DNA of 64,000 nt, taken from assembly GCA_023101725.1 (NCBI GenBank), contig JALJCO010001098.1:1796396-1860395 (forward strand), read 5' to 3'. The DNA is from Atherinomorus stipes (Eukaryota; Chordata; Actinopteri; Atheriniformes; Atherinidae). Each line of letters opens with the position of its first letter. The stretch's first letter is position 1. Shown one piece after another: positions 12,050-24,063 of the stretch. A program made the translations under genes and the position numbers. The notes under the pieces are model-generated. The model saw nothing but the letters and a program-made list of their open reading frames with translations. It was not told the origin of the DNA and searched no databases.

Positions 12050-13269
12050 ACAAAAAAAAAATGTGTCGGGGGGGTGGAAAGGAAATGCTAAAAAATTTCT
12101 CTCAATCTATGGACACTGACAATCTCATGTTATACCGCGTTGTCCGTGAAAAAAAAAAAAAAAAAAGGGTGGTGTAGGGATTTACGCTAAAAAAGGGCAA
12201 TAAAGAAAAAAAAATAAAAAAAGATATAAGAAGATATTGTTAAATTTAATCAAAAAATAGTAAGTAGATTTTAAATAAAATATATTTATAATATAAAAAA
12301 AAATAAGTGATAAATTATATATAAATATTTTTTTTATAAAGAAATTATATAAAAGGAAAAAATAAAAAAAGAAAAAAAAAAAAGATAATAAAAAATTATA
12401 ATAAAAAAACCTCCAAAAAAAAAAACATAAAAACTTAATATATTTTAAAAAATAATTAAATATAAATGAATATAATTTTTTTATTTTTGTTTATTTTTTT
12501 TTTTTTTAAAATTAAAAAAGAGAAAAAACAAGAAGGAAGAAAATTTTTATAAATAATAAAAAAATATAAAAATAAAAAAAAATAAAAAAAAAAATGAAGA
12601 AAACATCTAATGTAAGTAAAAAAAAATAATAAGAAAAAATATTATTTAAATAAAAAAAATTTAATAAAATAAAATTTGTTATGGAAAAAAAATAAAATGA
12701 ATAAAGAGAAAAAAAGTGAAAAGAAAAAACACAAGATGGAGTATATTTGAGATGAATAATATTTCAAAAAAAAAGGAAAAAAAAGAAAAAAAAGAAAAAA
12801 AAAAAAAAAAAAAAATTAATTAATAAATACTTTTTAAAAAATTTATTTAAATAATTTTATTTTGTTTGTTTGTATTGATTTTTTTTTTTTTTAATTTTTT
12901 TTTAAATTGTTGATTATTTAAAATAACAAACAAATGTCAGGTTGTGAAGGAAGATAAAAAAAATACATATAAAAAAAGAAAAAAAAAAAAAATAAAAAAA
13001 AAAATAAAAAAAAAAAAAAAAATAAATGTGTAATATGTAAATGTATATAAAATATTAACACAACTCCTCAAAAACTTTTGTCTATTTTAATTAAATTTAT
13101 ATGTAAATTTATCTAAAAGAATAAGAAAAAAAAAAAAAATAATAAAAAAAAAAAAAAAAAAAAATAAAAAAAAAAAAAGAATAACTAAAAAACAAATACA
13201 TAAAAATATCTATAAAAATATAATAAATCAATATAAAATAATATAATTAAAAATATAAAATAATTCAAA

Positions 13270-13300
<31 letters not shown>

Positions 13301-13568
13301 TAAAAAAAAAAAAATTAAGATAATTATAAAATATGCTTATTAAGAAAAAATAAAAATAAAAAAAAAATTATTTTTAAAAAAAAATAATATAAAAATATAA
13401 ATTAGAAAAATTTATAAAAAAAATAAATAAATAAAATTAAAAAAATTATTAATTATATTAAAAAAAAATTTATTAAAAATATTAATAAATAAAAAATATA
13501 TGAAAAAAAATAAATATATGAAAATAAATATAAAAAATAAAAAAATTATAAAGTTGAATAAATAAAAA
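12050..13568. repeat. extreme A-rich low-complexity tract
   Basis: About 1.5 kb made mainly of A runs broken by T, with very little G or C and strong A-over-T asymmetry. The preceding 500 bases also carry many unusual homopolymers (runs of 6-17 A and 6-7 G). No repeat unit can be defined. It may be a real A-rich satellite-like tract or a consensus error in the assembly. Confidence 0.9.
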
Positions 13569-13700
13569 GACATTATTAGAGGAGATGAGGGGAGAAATGT
13601 GACAGAGCAAGAGATAAATAAGAGTCGACCTCTGACTGATTTTTACAGCCTGGAAAGAGCTCAGAGAAGAGATGAGATGCAAGATGCAGACAGAATTGTT
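13569..13700. repeat. fragment of the 48779-50030 element family
   Basis: The string 'gacagagcaagagataa' and the nearby 'gagctcagagaagagatga' match the interior of the TTAA element at 48779-50030, where the motif occurs twice (about 49085 and 49885). The left part of this copy is missing and the A-rich tract takes its place. Confidence 0.6.
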
Positions 13701-14786
13701 CAGTGGTTATCAAAGAAAATGACAGTGAAGCTTTGGCTGTGTGATGAAGTAATTTCTTGTTTTATTTATGTATTTATTTTGTTTTTACATAAACTCATCT
13801 TCTGGCCACAATGTTCTCTGTGCAGTTGAGAGAGAAGCTGGACCAGTTCCATACCTGACTCAAGATGATGTTATTTTTTTTCTTTCTAAGGGGTCAGTGC
13901 AAGCTGTGAGTAGAAATGTAAACACTGCACCAGATGAAAAGGGTGCAGCAGGACTGCACATCTGCGATATGATCAAACATGTCAGGAGTTTCAAAACCGG
14001 AATGGTCTCAACTGGTTATGCTTGATAAGTTGTTTTATGGCTTGTTTAAGAGTTGTGACTTCACACATTTTTAGACGAGTTGATGGAAAATAATGGTGAG
14101 TTTTGAGTTTGTACTCCAGATACCAAACATGCTCTAAAGTACTGAAGGGCTGTTTTGAACACGCTCGCTTGAGTTGGAATTTCTACATCAAAGTACAAAT
14201 TTCTGAGCAAACTTTCAACAAATTTCAGATGGAGCACCAAAGCCTTCAGCGCGCCATTTGTGACAAGAACATATTGTCCACTGCTTTTTCTTTTTATGTC
14301 TTCAAAGTGCATCATGCCCCTTTCACTCCTTTACTTTCTCCCTCTATTCACTTGTTCATAACATCTATAATGCATCTAAGTCCAGAAACTCCACACCTGC
14401 AGAAAATGTCAAAACACCCTTTATCCTGCTCACTTTTCCCTCACCGTCTCCTGCATCTCTTTTCTACAACTGCATAAGGGAAAAGCATTTTTTTCTTACT
14501 TTTTTGTGTACTTTTAAGGCAAATGGCAAACCAGGAATTATATTAAAAACAGTAGAAACCCTTAATGCTGTTAACAACCAGGATAGCAAGCCTGTTAGCC
14601 TGGCCGCTAACATAATAAGTATCATAGATTTTCTGTAGTATTGCTAATTATGCCAATAAAGCCGTCATACTGATTTACCTTGTTTCTGCAAACAGATGCA
14701 GGCAAGCCGGATATACTCAACCCTCTATAACAACTCTATGTTCAGGCGAGCCACTTTCCCCTATGAACACTGTTTGGTCCACTTTT
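13701..14786. other. no gene recognised
   Basis: The frame at 14103-14477 (124 codons) lacks any motif I recognise. It overlaps an opposite-strand frame and I treat it as chance. Confidence 0.5.
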
Positions 14787-14790
14787 TTAA

Positions 14791-15217
14791 AGGGACTTGA
14801 GGCAGGAATTTAAAAAAACAAACAAACATGAATGTCCCTTTTTTTCATATTAATGGGTGATGAAGCGCTAAATACCAAAAATAACGTTTCTCTCCGTTGC
14901 CTTGAACAGGCTGTGTCCGAATTTCCCGCGCTGCCCTGCGGACGTGACGTCAAATGACCTACATCCGATGCATGATGCAGGAAGAAGACGGTCGCGTTAA
15001 ATTCAAACACTGTAAGCGATAGTTATGGATTCTTCTGCCGTCAGCAAACGATCCAGATCAACTGAAAGACACTAAAAAGTGTAACTACGGAGAAAAAGGT
15101 GAGTAAACAACATTATAGCTTCAGTTTGTGCACGCTCCCGTGACGGCTTGGCTCGTGGCTGCAGTTACCTGAAGCGGCAGTCGCGAGTTTCGTTTCTTCA
15201 TCTTGCCTCAAGTCCCT
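14791..15217. mobile_element. TTAA-flanked MITE, family 1 (copy B)
   Basis: A 427-bp element with ends AGGGACTTGAGGCAGG and TTGCCTCAAGTCCCT. It lies between TTAA at 14787-14790 and 15218-15221. It is co-oriented with copy A and opposite to C and D. A short ATG frame (15025-15075, MDSSAVSKRSRSTERH then stop) is also seen in inverted copy D and partly in C. The sequence AAAAAGGTGAGTAA at 15085-15098 looks like a consensus splice donor, created by a small deletion relative to D. No complete protein is encoded. Confidence 0.85.
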
Positions 15218-18200
15218 TTAAAATTTTTATTTATTTATTGTTTTTATTTGGTGGGAAAGTGTCTGCCGGAGATTTGGTCATGCGATATAAAATAGCCACT
15301 TTCATCCAGATAGAGTGCAGGAGATGGAGGACATGGTGTGTATGGGCTGTGGAAATATTTTGGTGACTATTCTTATGTTTACAGTTGTGCTTGAAAGTTT
15401 ACGTACCCCTTCCATTAAAGACAGGAAAAAAAATCAGCAGTCAGTGAAATTTTTATTTATTTATTTTTTAATTTATTCTGAACATAATCATAAAAATATA
15501 AAGGATGAAAGATGAATTGATTAAAAAAAAGTTAAGAGGATCAACAAATAAAAATGCATTACAAACTAAATAAACAAAAAAAACAACACAAACCGCTTAA
15601 AAGCATCAACAAAGTAACAAGACAGAAAGATTTGTCTGCTTTTCCTCTCTTCTCCAATTTCCCACATATGTCTCACCTATTTACCATTAACCGTTTAGTC
15701 CTAAAATAAACTGAAAGTGACAAATTTATAGAAATAAAAATTTGTATGAAAATCATGACATTGATTTGGAATTGAGGTTCCTTAACAGAAATATTGAAAA
15801 AAAAAAATAAAACAAGCAAACAAGCATGATAAGGCTTCTGACATTTCTGTAACGTCCAATCAGACGTCTGCACCTGTTGGCAGGTACTGTACTTTGGTCC
15901 ACTGTTCATGAGCAAGGTGCTCTAATTTGTCTGGAACAGTTTTGTTTCTTTTGGTTTTTCAAAATAATTTTAATAAACAAAAATTCTGTTATATTTTGTT
16001 TTGCTAAATAATTTAGTGAATTTTTGTTTAATATTTTTTTCAGCTTCATGGTATTTAAATTACTGCTGGGAATGTAGCATTTTCTTCAGTGGGAGAGCAG
16101 GTAAACTTTTTAAGCACAGCTTAACTGCTTCCCAAGGAGAAGGGTACCTTCATGGAATCCTTTCTCTACTTCCATTGCGAGGACTAGGTTGTCTCTCTTG
16201 GTGTTCTGCGTGTGTTTGTATGATCTGAGAATATTTAGCCCCTGCAGGTCCTCCTGTAGGGGATTGCTTGTTTTGTTTTCCGACAGAGACCTTGGAATGT
16301 TGTTTAGGATCGCTGTACAGATGTACCAGTGAACTGTGTAAGTGGATTCATGTTTTCTCTCCTCTCTCTTTCCTCTTCCTTCTCCTTTCTCTCTGTTTCA
16401 CTTCTTCATTCTTGTTAACTTTCATAAAAAATAAAAAAAAAAAAAAAAAAACTTTTTTTTAGCACAGCTGTATCTGTACCACATTTGGTACAACACTGAC
16501 AAGCGAGTGGAAAGTAACAGAGGTTAGCAGAAAGGGTGCAAGGCAGCAGCGTTTAGAGCATTTACTGACCTGCTCTATTCACACTGATGCACTGACTGAT
16601 CTTGTGGGTTTCTCGCCAGGCAGCTGGCTGGAAAAATCTCTGCAAGAGGTCGAGAGGAATGTTGACAAGATGACAGCCAAGTGGTTGGTTTGACAAATGC
16701 ATGTCTAATGAACTCTACCTCCAACAGAGCTGTGCACAGCTGCCTCCGTGAAGCAAACAGGGCTACTAGTCTGCAAGCTGTCTGGATAAGTGTAAAGAAA
16801 AACGAAGAGCACACATGCATGTGTGAGGGGAAAAATGCTAAAAAAAAAAAAAAAAAGTGCATTGCATGTACATGTGCAGCTTGAAAGGTGACACTAAAAG
16901 CTGTGTTAGACTTTTATGTGGGCTGACTGCAGGGAGTCAGTCTGGAAACAAGCGCTTGCTGTATACAATCATTTAGACTTCTTTTTCTAACTGAACGACC
17001 TCCTTCCTTTATCCTGTTCCACTCTGATCTCTTTCCACTTTTGTCATTTTATCTTGCTCCTCACTACCAGTACACTACATTTCTCTCGTCACTTCTCACA
17101 TTGTCACACATCAGCTTGCATCCTCAATCTGGCGACGGCCCCCATCCCATCAGCCCATCTGTTAGAGTGAACGTGGCTGTCAGAGAGAAGCACAAAGAGA
17201 AAAACCGTGTGGATGTGCGGCTGTAATGCATCAGTGCTGCAGGAGACCCTCAGTGTCTGCCTGGCATTGTGTTGATGTCAATGACATGAAGAGACGAAGA
17301 AGAGGCACAAATACAGAAATGATATCATTGTATGAGTTCAGGAAGACTGCAGGTGTGAAGAGTGAGAAAGTTGCTTGTCCATTCGAGAACTTTTGTTACG
17401 ATTCTTTCAATATTCAGCTATGAAGTGGATGAGTGAAGCTGGCAGCGTCTCTTATGGAAATCTAACCATAAATCCTGATTGTGGAGTCTCAGCAGCACAG
17501 TGCTGCCACCCACTGGTGTCTTCTTGTCACTGTAGTTTGCCAAATGAAAGAGGAAAACAAATCAAATAATATAAAGAATTTTTGAACAGTTGCATGAACA
17601 AAAATGCACAAATAAACCTTTTGGAAGCTCTAACAAAGAGGCCAAAACACAAAAAAATGTATTTCAGTTTTTTTCAATTCTTTTAATTTTTGTGCTTTAT
17701 AAGCATAAAAATGATGCATCACTGCAGCAACAATTATTCACCCTTTTTACTGCATAAAGATTTCTTTGTATACCCCTCAGAACAAATGAGCTCAGTTTAG
17801 GTAAAACTCTTTAAATGAAGGAACAGTTATAAAGGGAATTCTTAGCAAAGCTAAAGGCTGTATTCAGCTTCAGTGTGTGTTGTGGACCAGGTCTGAAGAA
17901 CCTGCTTTTACTTTAGTCAAATAAGCCTTTAATAAAAGAGAGAAACACTTTGTTGCTCATCAAGGATTTAATGTCTTCAGATAAACAGCCAGAGGCTGTT
18001 TTCTCCAAGCCAAAGACGATGTTTACTTTATGATCATCTGCAGGACAGCAGAGAGTCGAATCCCCATGTTAGAATCACTGGCTTCGAGTCATAGCTTGCA
18101 ACAACTACAGTAACGTTTTCCCTAAACTCTGAATATTTTATCTAAGTGATGCAGTATTGATGTATAGTGCTAATATTCTGTATCCCAGAGGACAAATCTT

Positions 18201-18835
18201 AACATACTGTAGCTATTCTGTTACTTGAAGTGCAGTTCTTCTCGGCAGACTCGGGCTTAGAGGGTCGGTTTTTTAAAACTTGGTTGTCTAAATAGATATT
18301 TACTGTGAGCTGGTGTAGACTGCAGTTACTCCAGTTTACTAAAAGAAGCAAAATCGGTGTTTACAGAAAAGGGCATTAGTAAAACACGAGTGTGTTTCAG
18401 AGGGAAACAGAATTTCTGTTGTTGAAGGTGAGATTAATAATGGAAAAGGAGCTTTTGAGTTTCTTGGAGGGCTTGTGATTGATTTTTCTTTTTTTTTTTT
18501 CTTTTGTGGGAGGTCTAGCCTCAAAAGTGGCAACATAGGTCATATCTGAAAAATGATGTCAATCAGAATGAAATTGTAAAAGTTTGATAAGATCTAAAAA
18601 AAATTAACTGTTCATTTAGGAGTAATTGATGTTACTTCCTATAATGTTCCTTCTTACGACCAAACTGACATTAAGTTATAAGTGAGAAATCAGACATTTT
18701 AAACAAATGTCAAAAGTAATATTTAAATCTGATGCCAGCAACAGGTTTCAAACATCTCACAGCTGTTTAGGTCATCAGGAAAATGTCAGTAGTATGGGTG
18801 TGATTTTTTTTTTTTTTTTTTTGATGAAACTTGAT
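15218..18835. other. no gene; possible Tc1-like end near 15378
   Basis: At 15378 the string 'acagttgtgcttgaaagttt' followed by 'acgtacccc' resembles Tc1-like inverted termini, but no matching right end was found. Pyrimidine-rich (16350-16400) and A-run (16427-16450) tracts follow. The rest, including frames near 16575-16862 and 17041-17569, has no recognisable motif. A T-run lies at about 18806-18822. Confidence 0.5.
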
Positions 18836-18839
18836 TTAA

Positions 18840-19280
18840 AGGATCTAGAGGACTAAGAAATGAGACTCTGCGGGTAACTGCAGCCACCAGCCAAGCCGGC
18901 ACAGGAGCGTGCACAGACTGATGCTGTAATGTTGTTTACTACGCTGATAGTCTTTTTCTTTGTAGCGCCACTTTTTAGAGTCTTTCAGTTGATCAGGATT
19001 GTTTGCTGACGGCAGAAGAATCCATAACTATCCCTTACAGTGTTTGAATGCACCAAACTGTCGGGGACGCGGATGCAGCGTCATTTGACATCACATCTGC
19101 AGGACAGCGCGGGAAATTCGCCCACCGAATCGCAGCGCATTAGGCAGCACAAAGCCTGTTCAAAGCAACAGAGAGACATGGGTGGGCTCGTTCTTTTTGG
19201 TTTTAAAGCTTCATCACCCATTAGCATTAAAAAACTGGACATGCATGTTTATTCTTTCACAATTCCTGGCTGTAGTCCCT
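18840..19280. mobile_element. TTAA-flanked MITE, family 1 (copy C, inverted)
   Basis: A 441-bp element flanked by TTAA at 18836-18839 and 19281-19284. It starts AGGATCTAGAGGACTAAG and ends CCTGGCTGTAGTCCCT, both diverged from copies A and B. The interior runs in the opposite direction to A and B ('gccaccagccaagccggcac', 'gacatgcatg'). Confidence 0.85.
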
Positions 19281-19689
19281 TTAATTATGGGTAATACCTA
19301 AATGTTTCTGACAAAATCAGGGATTTAGTGATCACCCATCACCATCACCCATTGTGTGCATCAACCCTCTGATGCCTGGCCTAAGAAACTATGGACGCAT
19401 TTTTTTCTATCTGTAGTCTTTATTTGGTCCTTTTTCCTTTTTTGAAAAAAACAATTTTGTTCTTTTAAAGAATATGTATGTACCTACAGCTGTGACATAC
19501 CAGAATTGTTGTAGTGCAGGGGTCACCCACCTTTTTGAATCTGAGAGCTACTTCAAGGGTCCAGAAGAATATGAAGAGCTACTTTCGAGATATTTTTTTT
19601 TTTCATAAAGCAGGGTTTTTTTTTCTTTAATAAAGCAGGGTTTCTGATTTGACAATATTTATATTCACTTATTAAAAGCATTGCCTTAA

Positions 19690-20555
19690 AGGAATAGTTC
19701 ACCCACAGAATGATTCAACTTTATTTTCCACTTACCTTCATGGTGAGCAAGACTCTGGAGCACTTTTTTAATATCTCAAATGCAGCCGGGCGATCAGGAA
19801 GGCTTTGAGGGGAGGGCGGGAAAAGCAAAAAAACCAAACTTTCAATTTTCTCCACCCAGCTTTTCCAATATAATCAAGTGTCCTGCCTGGGTAGGTCCGA
19901 ATTCATTTGAAACCATAATTAAGGTCCATAAACAGTAGTACATCTTACTTTCACAAAACTTGTCAATATTACTCAGAAACCTCGGTGTTCAGAGCCTACT
20001 CTGCCGATAATGCAAGGGTAGAAGAAGAAATTCCCTGTTTACATTGTGCTAAGAGCGCCGGAGCTGCATCCAAACCAGGAAAAACACAAGAGGGTCCAAG
20101 AGGGGTTGGATATTGATTTAAAACAAAGAAAGAAAAAGGGGAACGCGCCATCTCGTCTGCCGTGGCTTCCGTAGTTTGGTGAACGTGCATCGGCATGCTT
20201 GCTAGAGATGCGTTTGTACTGTTGGTACTGCCTAAACAGTACGTAGAATACTGTTTAGGCTCTAAGAATATACTAAATGACGTTGTTTTGAGTAAATTCT
20301 GGACACTACCCAGTCAGGACACTTGGATTACATTGGATGAGCAGTATGGAGGAATATTGACAAGTTTTTGTGGACTTTTATGGATGTTTTTGACTCAGAC
20401 CCTGGCGAACTCCATTATATGAAAGTTGGGGGAAAAAGAGAAACCTTCCTGATCGCCGGCTGCATTTGAGATTTTTAAAAAGTGCTCCAGAGTCCTGCTC
20501 ACCATGAGGGGAAGTGGAAAATAAAGATACATCATTCTCTGGGTGAACTATTCCT
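19690..20555. mobile_element. TTAA foldback element nested in hAT
   Basis: An 866-bp element between TTAA at 19686-19689 and 20556-20559. The termini AGGAATAGTTCACCCA and TGGGTGAACTATTCCT extend into inverted arms of about 112 bp with few mismatches. Weaker inverted similarity continues further inward. It lies wholly inside the hAT element, so it is the younger insertion. It encodes no recognisable protein. Confidence 0.88.
20230..20260. repeat. perfect 12-bp palindrome arms
   Basis: GCCTAAACAGTA and TACTGTTTAGGC flank a 7-base loop inside the nested TTAA element. Confidence 0.8.
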
Positions 20556-20992
20556 TTAACATATTCTCACAAAATTATCAAATTGATTTTGATCACAGTA
20601 GGAAACATATTTTAACATGAACTCTTTGTTTATTCTTAATCCATTTTATTTGTTCCATTTTTCAAAATATTCTGTAACATTTTAGCAGCAAATCATTAAC
20701 ATTTTTAAATCTAGTCACATTTGTTATGAGGTAAGATACTAAAACCTGGACTTGGCTCTCCATTGTAGCTGCACCCGCTAGCATGTAGCAATGAGTGAGT
20801 GAGGCAGTGCTTACTGTAGTTTTGCGCACAACTTTGATATTTGACCCGTAAGGGTTCATAAATTCATATTCATATATATCCTAACATTGAATTTAATTTT
20901 TTCATCTTATTTTCTTTCAAACCATTTTACACATGATGGTGGTCTTTAAAGCAAAGTCTTTGGGCACCATGCTGGCTACCCCTGTTGTAGTG

Positions 20993-22596
20993 TAACAGAT
21001 ATCCTCCGGGGGCAGAAGGCAAGTATCAGATTGTATGCTCTGGGGTTTTCAGCAAATTTTAAAGTGATGCAATAGGTCTCAAATGTGTGTATCAAATACG
21101 ATACCACAGAAATAAGGTTAAATGAGTCATAGCAGCAACAGAAATATTGCATGTATAAGGAATAGAGCTGAAAACAAACACTAATCTTTAGGTCCCCAAA
21201 GTAAATTCTGTTGCACAAATCACTGCAGGGTTCAGGAATCCTCATGAAACGATAGCCATGAACACGTTTCCTTGCCATCAGCCCACAGAAGCAAAGAAAC
21301 CTGCAGCACATGAAGCGGAAGAAAAGAGAAAAATCTCCTAAAGAGGTGAAAACTGCTTTGTGGTCTGAATCAAAATTAGATTTTTTCTTTGGAAATCATA
21401 GATGCTGGGGGGAAAGAGGGGGATTTTCCAGCTTCACATTTATAATACTGAGACCACTCTGGGACCACCTAGTTATGGAGCACAAGATGTTAATGCGTTG
21501 GTGGATGATGAGCCATGTGTTAAAACCACATGATGATACCACTGGAAAAAGCAAACTTGGAGATGCGGTCATTGGACTTGGTGTGCTTGACCAGCATGTT
21601 TGGTTACCAAGGCGATGAATGCAGTCAGTGGTGACGACACTCCTGAGAAGGTTGAGGATTCATTCATTCAGAGAGCTGTGATCTAGTTTTATGTTCTGAG
21701 TATTTTTCCTCCCTTTGAGCACCTAAATTATCTCATCTAACAGGTTTTTGCCCGGCTTTGACAAAAACTATTGTAACGATGAATGTCACCATCCGGAACT
21801 CCTGAAAGTGAACACTGTGAATCTGTTTTCAGCTGAGCAAGGGAATATTTCCATTAATATGAGAATGAGAATGTCAAATATGGCAAAGTTGCATAATTAT
21901 TATTTTCCTCTTAGTGTTTTTATTAATTTACGAAAAAACCTGCAAACATGTTTGTTTTTTTTCAGATATCCTTGGATTTTTATTCAGTTAATTTCAAAGC
22001 AGGATAAGTGTGTGTTTCCTGTGCATTTGACTTGTTGAAGTAAAAAAAGATTTTAAAGAAGGCGCTGCTGTGGTCTGCTTCCAGGCAAGGATGTAGTCAG
22101 CCAGACTGGTGCACGGATGCCATCATAGCAGAGTCCTGTTTGATCTCTATGGATTACCTCCTTCCAGGAACATTCCTTTTGTTCTAATACGGTGTGAAGA
22201 GTCTGTAGAAATGGTTTGGGTTGTCTTAAACAATCCATCAGGATGTTGTTAGGCAGGTACCTGCTGTTTCAGTGTTAACAGCAGATATCTGAATATGAGA
22301 AATCAGATTAACACCCAGATTTCTCCTCGGTAATCTGATGTCTTATTCCCTGTGTATTTGTAAACTTACTTTGTTCTTATGTAACCAGTGAGCTTCTGCA
22401 CTGTGCTGGTTGTTAAACTGCTGTGACATAGCAAGATCTCTGGGAGAAGCAGTTTGTTTATTTGCTGACAACAACAAAAGAAAAACCACCGTGTAAGGCT
22501 GCCCGCTTCAGTTCCTCTTCAGAGAATGGGAGCCTGAGGAATTTATGGATGAATCCCAACGAGATTAAACCAGGAAGGGGGAGCTATAACTTAAAG
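20993..22596. other. no gene recognised
   Basis: About 1.6 kb. The frames at 20976-21311 (minus) and 21310-21618 (plus) have no known motif. No repeat boundary could be drawn. Confidence 0.5.
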
Positions 22597-22680
22597 CAGT
22601 GGTGGGGAACCTGCAACCTCATCCTGCAAGTTTTCATGTTCTCTGATTGACAGCTGATTCAAAAGAATGTGTTACTAGCC
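22597..22680. mobile_element. hAT terminus-like fragment
   Basis: 'cagtggtggggaacctgc' resembles hAT left termini of the CAGTGGTG/CAGGGGTG type seen intact at 23113 and 26779. The right end was not found. Confidence 0.35.
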
Positions 22681-22727
22681 ATGTTTAGATGGAGCCAAAG
22701 ATATGATTGCAATTGGTTTGTACCTCT

Positions 22728-23099
22728 GAGTTATTGTCCCACCATGTCCCTACCAAATCTATGACATCATCCTCTTTATCCCTCCTGGAAGTACCAAGAC
22801 ACAAATGCAATTTCAGGGGTGCCAGGGCCTTCTCCACTGCTGCCCCGCACCTCTGGAATAAACACTGTCTTGAACTCAGGTCAGTACAATCTATTACATC
22901 TTTTAAAACCATGCTCAGATCCCTCGATCTTTTGGCGCAGGCCTTTCCTTCTTTTCTTTTCTTATTGTTTTGATTAATTCTTTTCTTTTTCATTATTTCC
23001 TATGTTTTTTAGTCGTGTGTTGATGTCCCGCTATGTGCAGAACTTTGGGCATCCAGTTGGATGTAGAAATTTGTGCTAAATAGATTAAATATATGAAAT
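22728..23099 (+). pseudogene. LINE (L2/Rex1-like) C-terminal fragment and 3' tail
   Basis: The plus-strand frame contains FRGARAFSTAAPHLWN followed by KHCLELRSVQSITSFKTML. This resembles the extreme C-terminus of LINE reverse transcriptase polyproteins of the L2/Rex1 groups, where a 'GxRAFSxxAPxLWN' block is followed by 'SFKxxLKT'. A 3' region follows, ending 'gtgctaaatagattaaata', like LINE tails. Everything upstream of this block is missing, as expected of a 5'-truncated copy. It has no catalytic part. Confidence 0.65.
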
Positions 23100-23112
23100 G
23101 AATGCTCTATAG

Positions 23113-23303
23113 CAGGGATGCGAAACTCATTGAGGGCCGGCATCCTGCAGGTATTAGAAGTTTCCTGCTGCAACACACCTGCCTCCAATCAATGGATAAA
23201 TGTGCTGATGTCAAGGTCTGCACAAGTCACAAGGTGTGTTGCCACAGGGAAACTCCTAATACCTGCAGGATGCTGACCATCGAGGACCGGAGTTCCACCC
23301 CTG
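23113..23303. mobile_element. hAT MITE, complete
   Basis: A 191-bp element starting CAGGGATGCGAAACTC and ending GTTCCACCCCTG. It is flanked by the exact 8-bp duplication CTCTATAG (23105-23112 and 23304-23311). The interior is a near palindrome ('ctgcaggtattagaagtttc' pairs with 'gaaactcctaatacctgcag'). The same family supplies fragments at 2925, 26779 and 33503. Confidence 0.92.
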
Positions 23304-23519
23304 CTCTATAGTGAATGAGTATGAAGCCCCTACTTGATTAAAGTACTGCAGAAACCACAGCTGTGACCATCAGTTTGTAGAACTCCAGCTTTAATAAATG
23401 CATGTGATGTAAACGTGTTTCTGCGCATGTCAGACAGGACCATTCTGCTTAAATGTTAGCACAAACACACACCAGATCAGAATAAATGAGTTCCTGTGTA
23501 AACAGCTGCCCTGAAATCT

Positions 23520-24060
23520 TAAATCAGAATGATTTCAATGAGGTAGGGGGAAAAGTGTGGGTGTCTTGGTTGGGTATGGTAATGATATCTACATAGAGAC
23601 CCAGACCTAGAGTTTTTTTTGTGAGTTTATCTGTTAGCATCATGGGCACTTCAGACACTGAACGTACGTTCATCAAATAAGGCAGCATTTAGAAAATTAA
23701 AATGATATTAAACTCAATGACCACATTGTGGTAACCTCCGTAGCTACAGACGTTTGTTTTTTTCTTTTTTGTAATCCATTTGTTTGAAAACCACGACTTC
23801 AATTCATCCATTTTCGACCAAGGTTGGTTTATCAGCTACAGTAGGTGGAAGGAGAGGGGAGGCTGTTGGCTTGATGGCGTGCTCTAACTGGAGAATATGA
23901 ATTGCGTAGAAATCTGGCCTACGTAGAATGATAAGCTTGATAAAATTGTTTGATTTGATCATTTTTGAACATAGAAATGATGCTAACTCTCCATTAACGG
24001 GAACTTTGATACTCGCTCTTGACATTCACATGGCCTCATCTAAACTGTTTTGCCAAACAT
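23520..24060. repeat. unnamed dispersed repeat, copy 2
   Basis: It matches 6429-7050 in several ordered blocks. The copy stops where the TTAA element at 24064 begins. Confidence 0.6.
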
Positions 24061-24063
24061 TAA

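Larger units (their letters stand above)
19517..20984. mobile_element. hAT element with nested TTAA element
   Basis: The outer element starts CAGGGGTCACCCACC and ends GGCTACCCCTG. It is flanked by the exact 8-bp duplication TTGTAGTG (19509-19516 and 20985-20992), diagnostic of hAT transposition. Without the inner insertion (19690-20555) it is about 600 bp. No transposase is present, so it is non-autonomous. Confidence 0.9.

Noticed and set aside
15378..15960. Complete Tc1-like element
   Set aside because: Only a left terminus-like string was seen. No inverted right end with TA and no transposase motif could be found.
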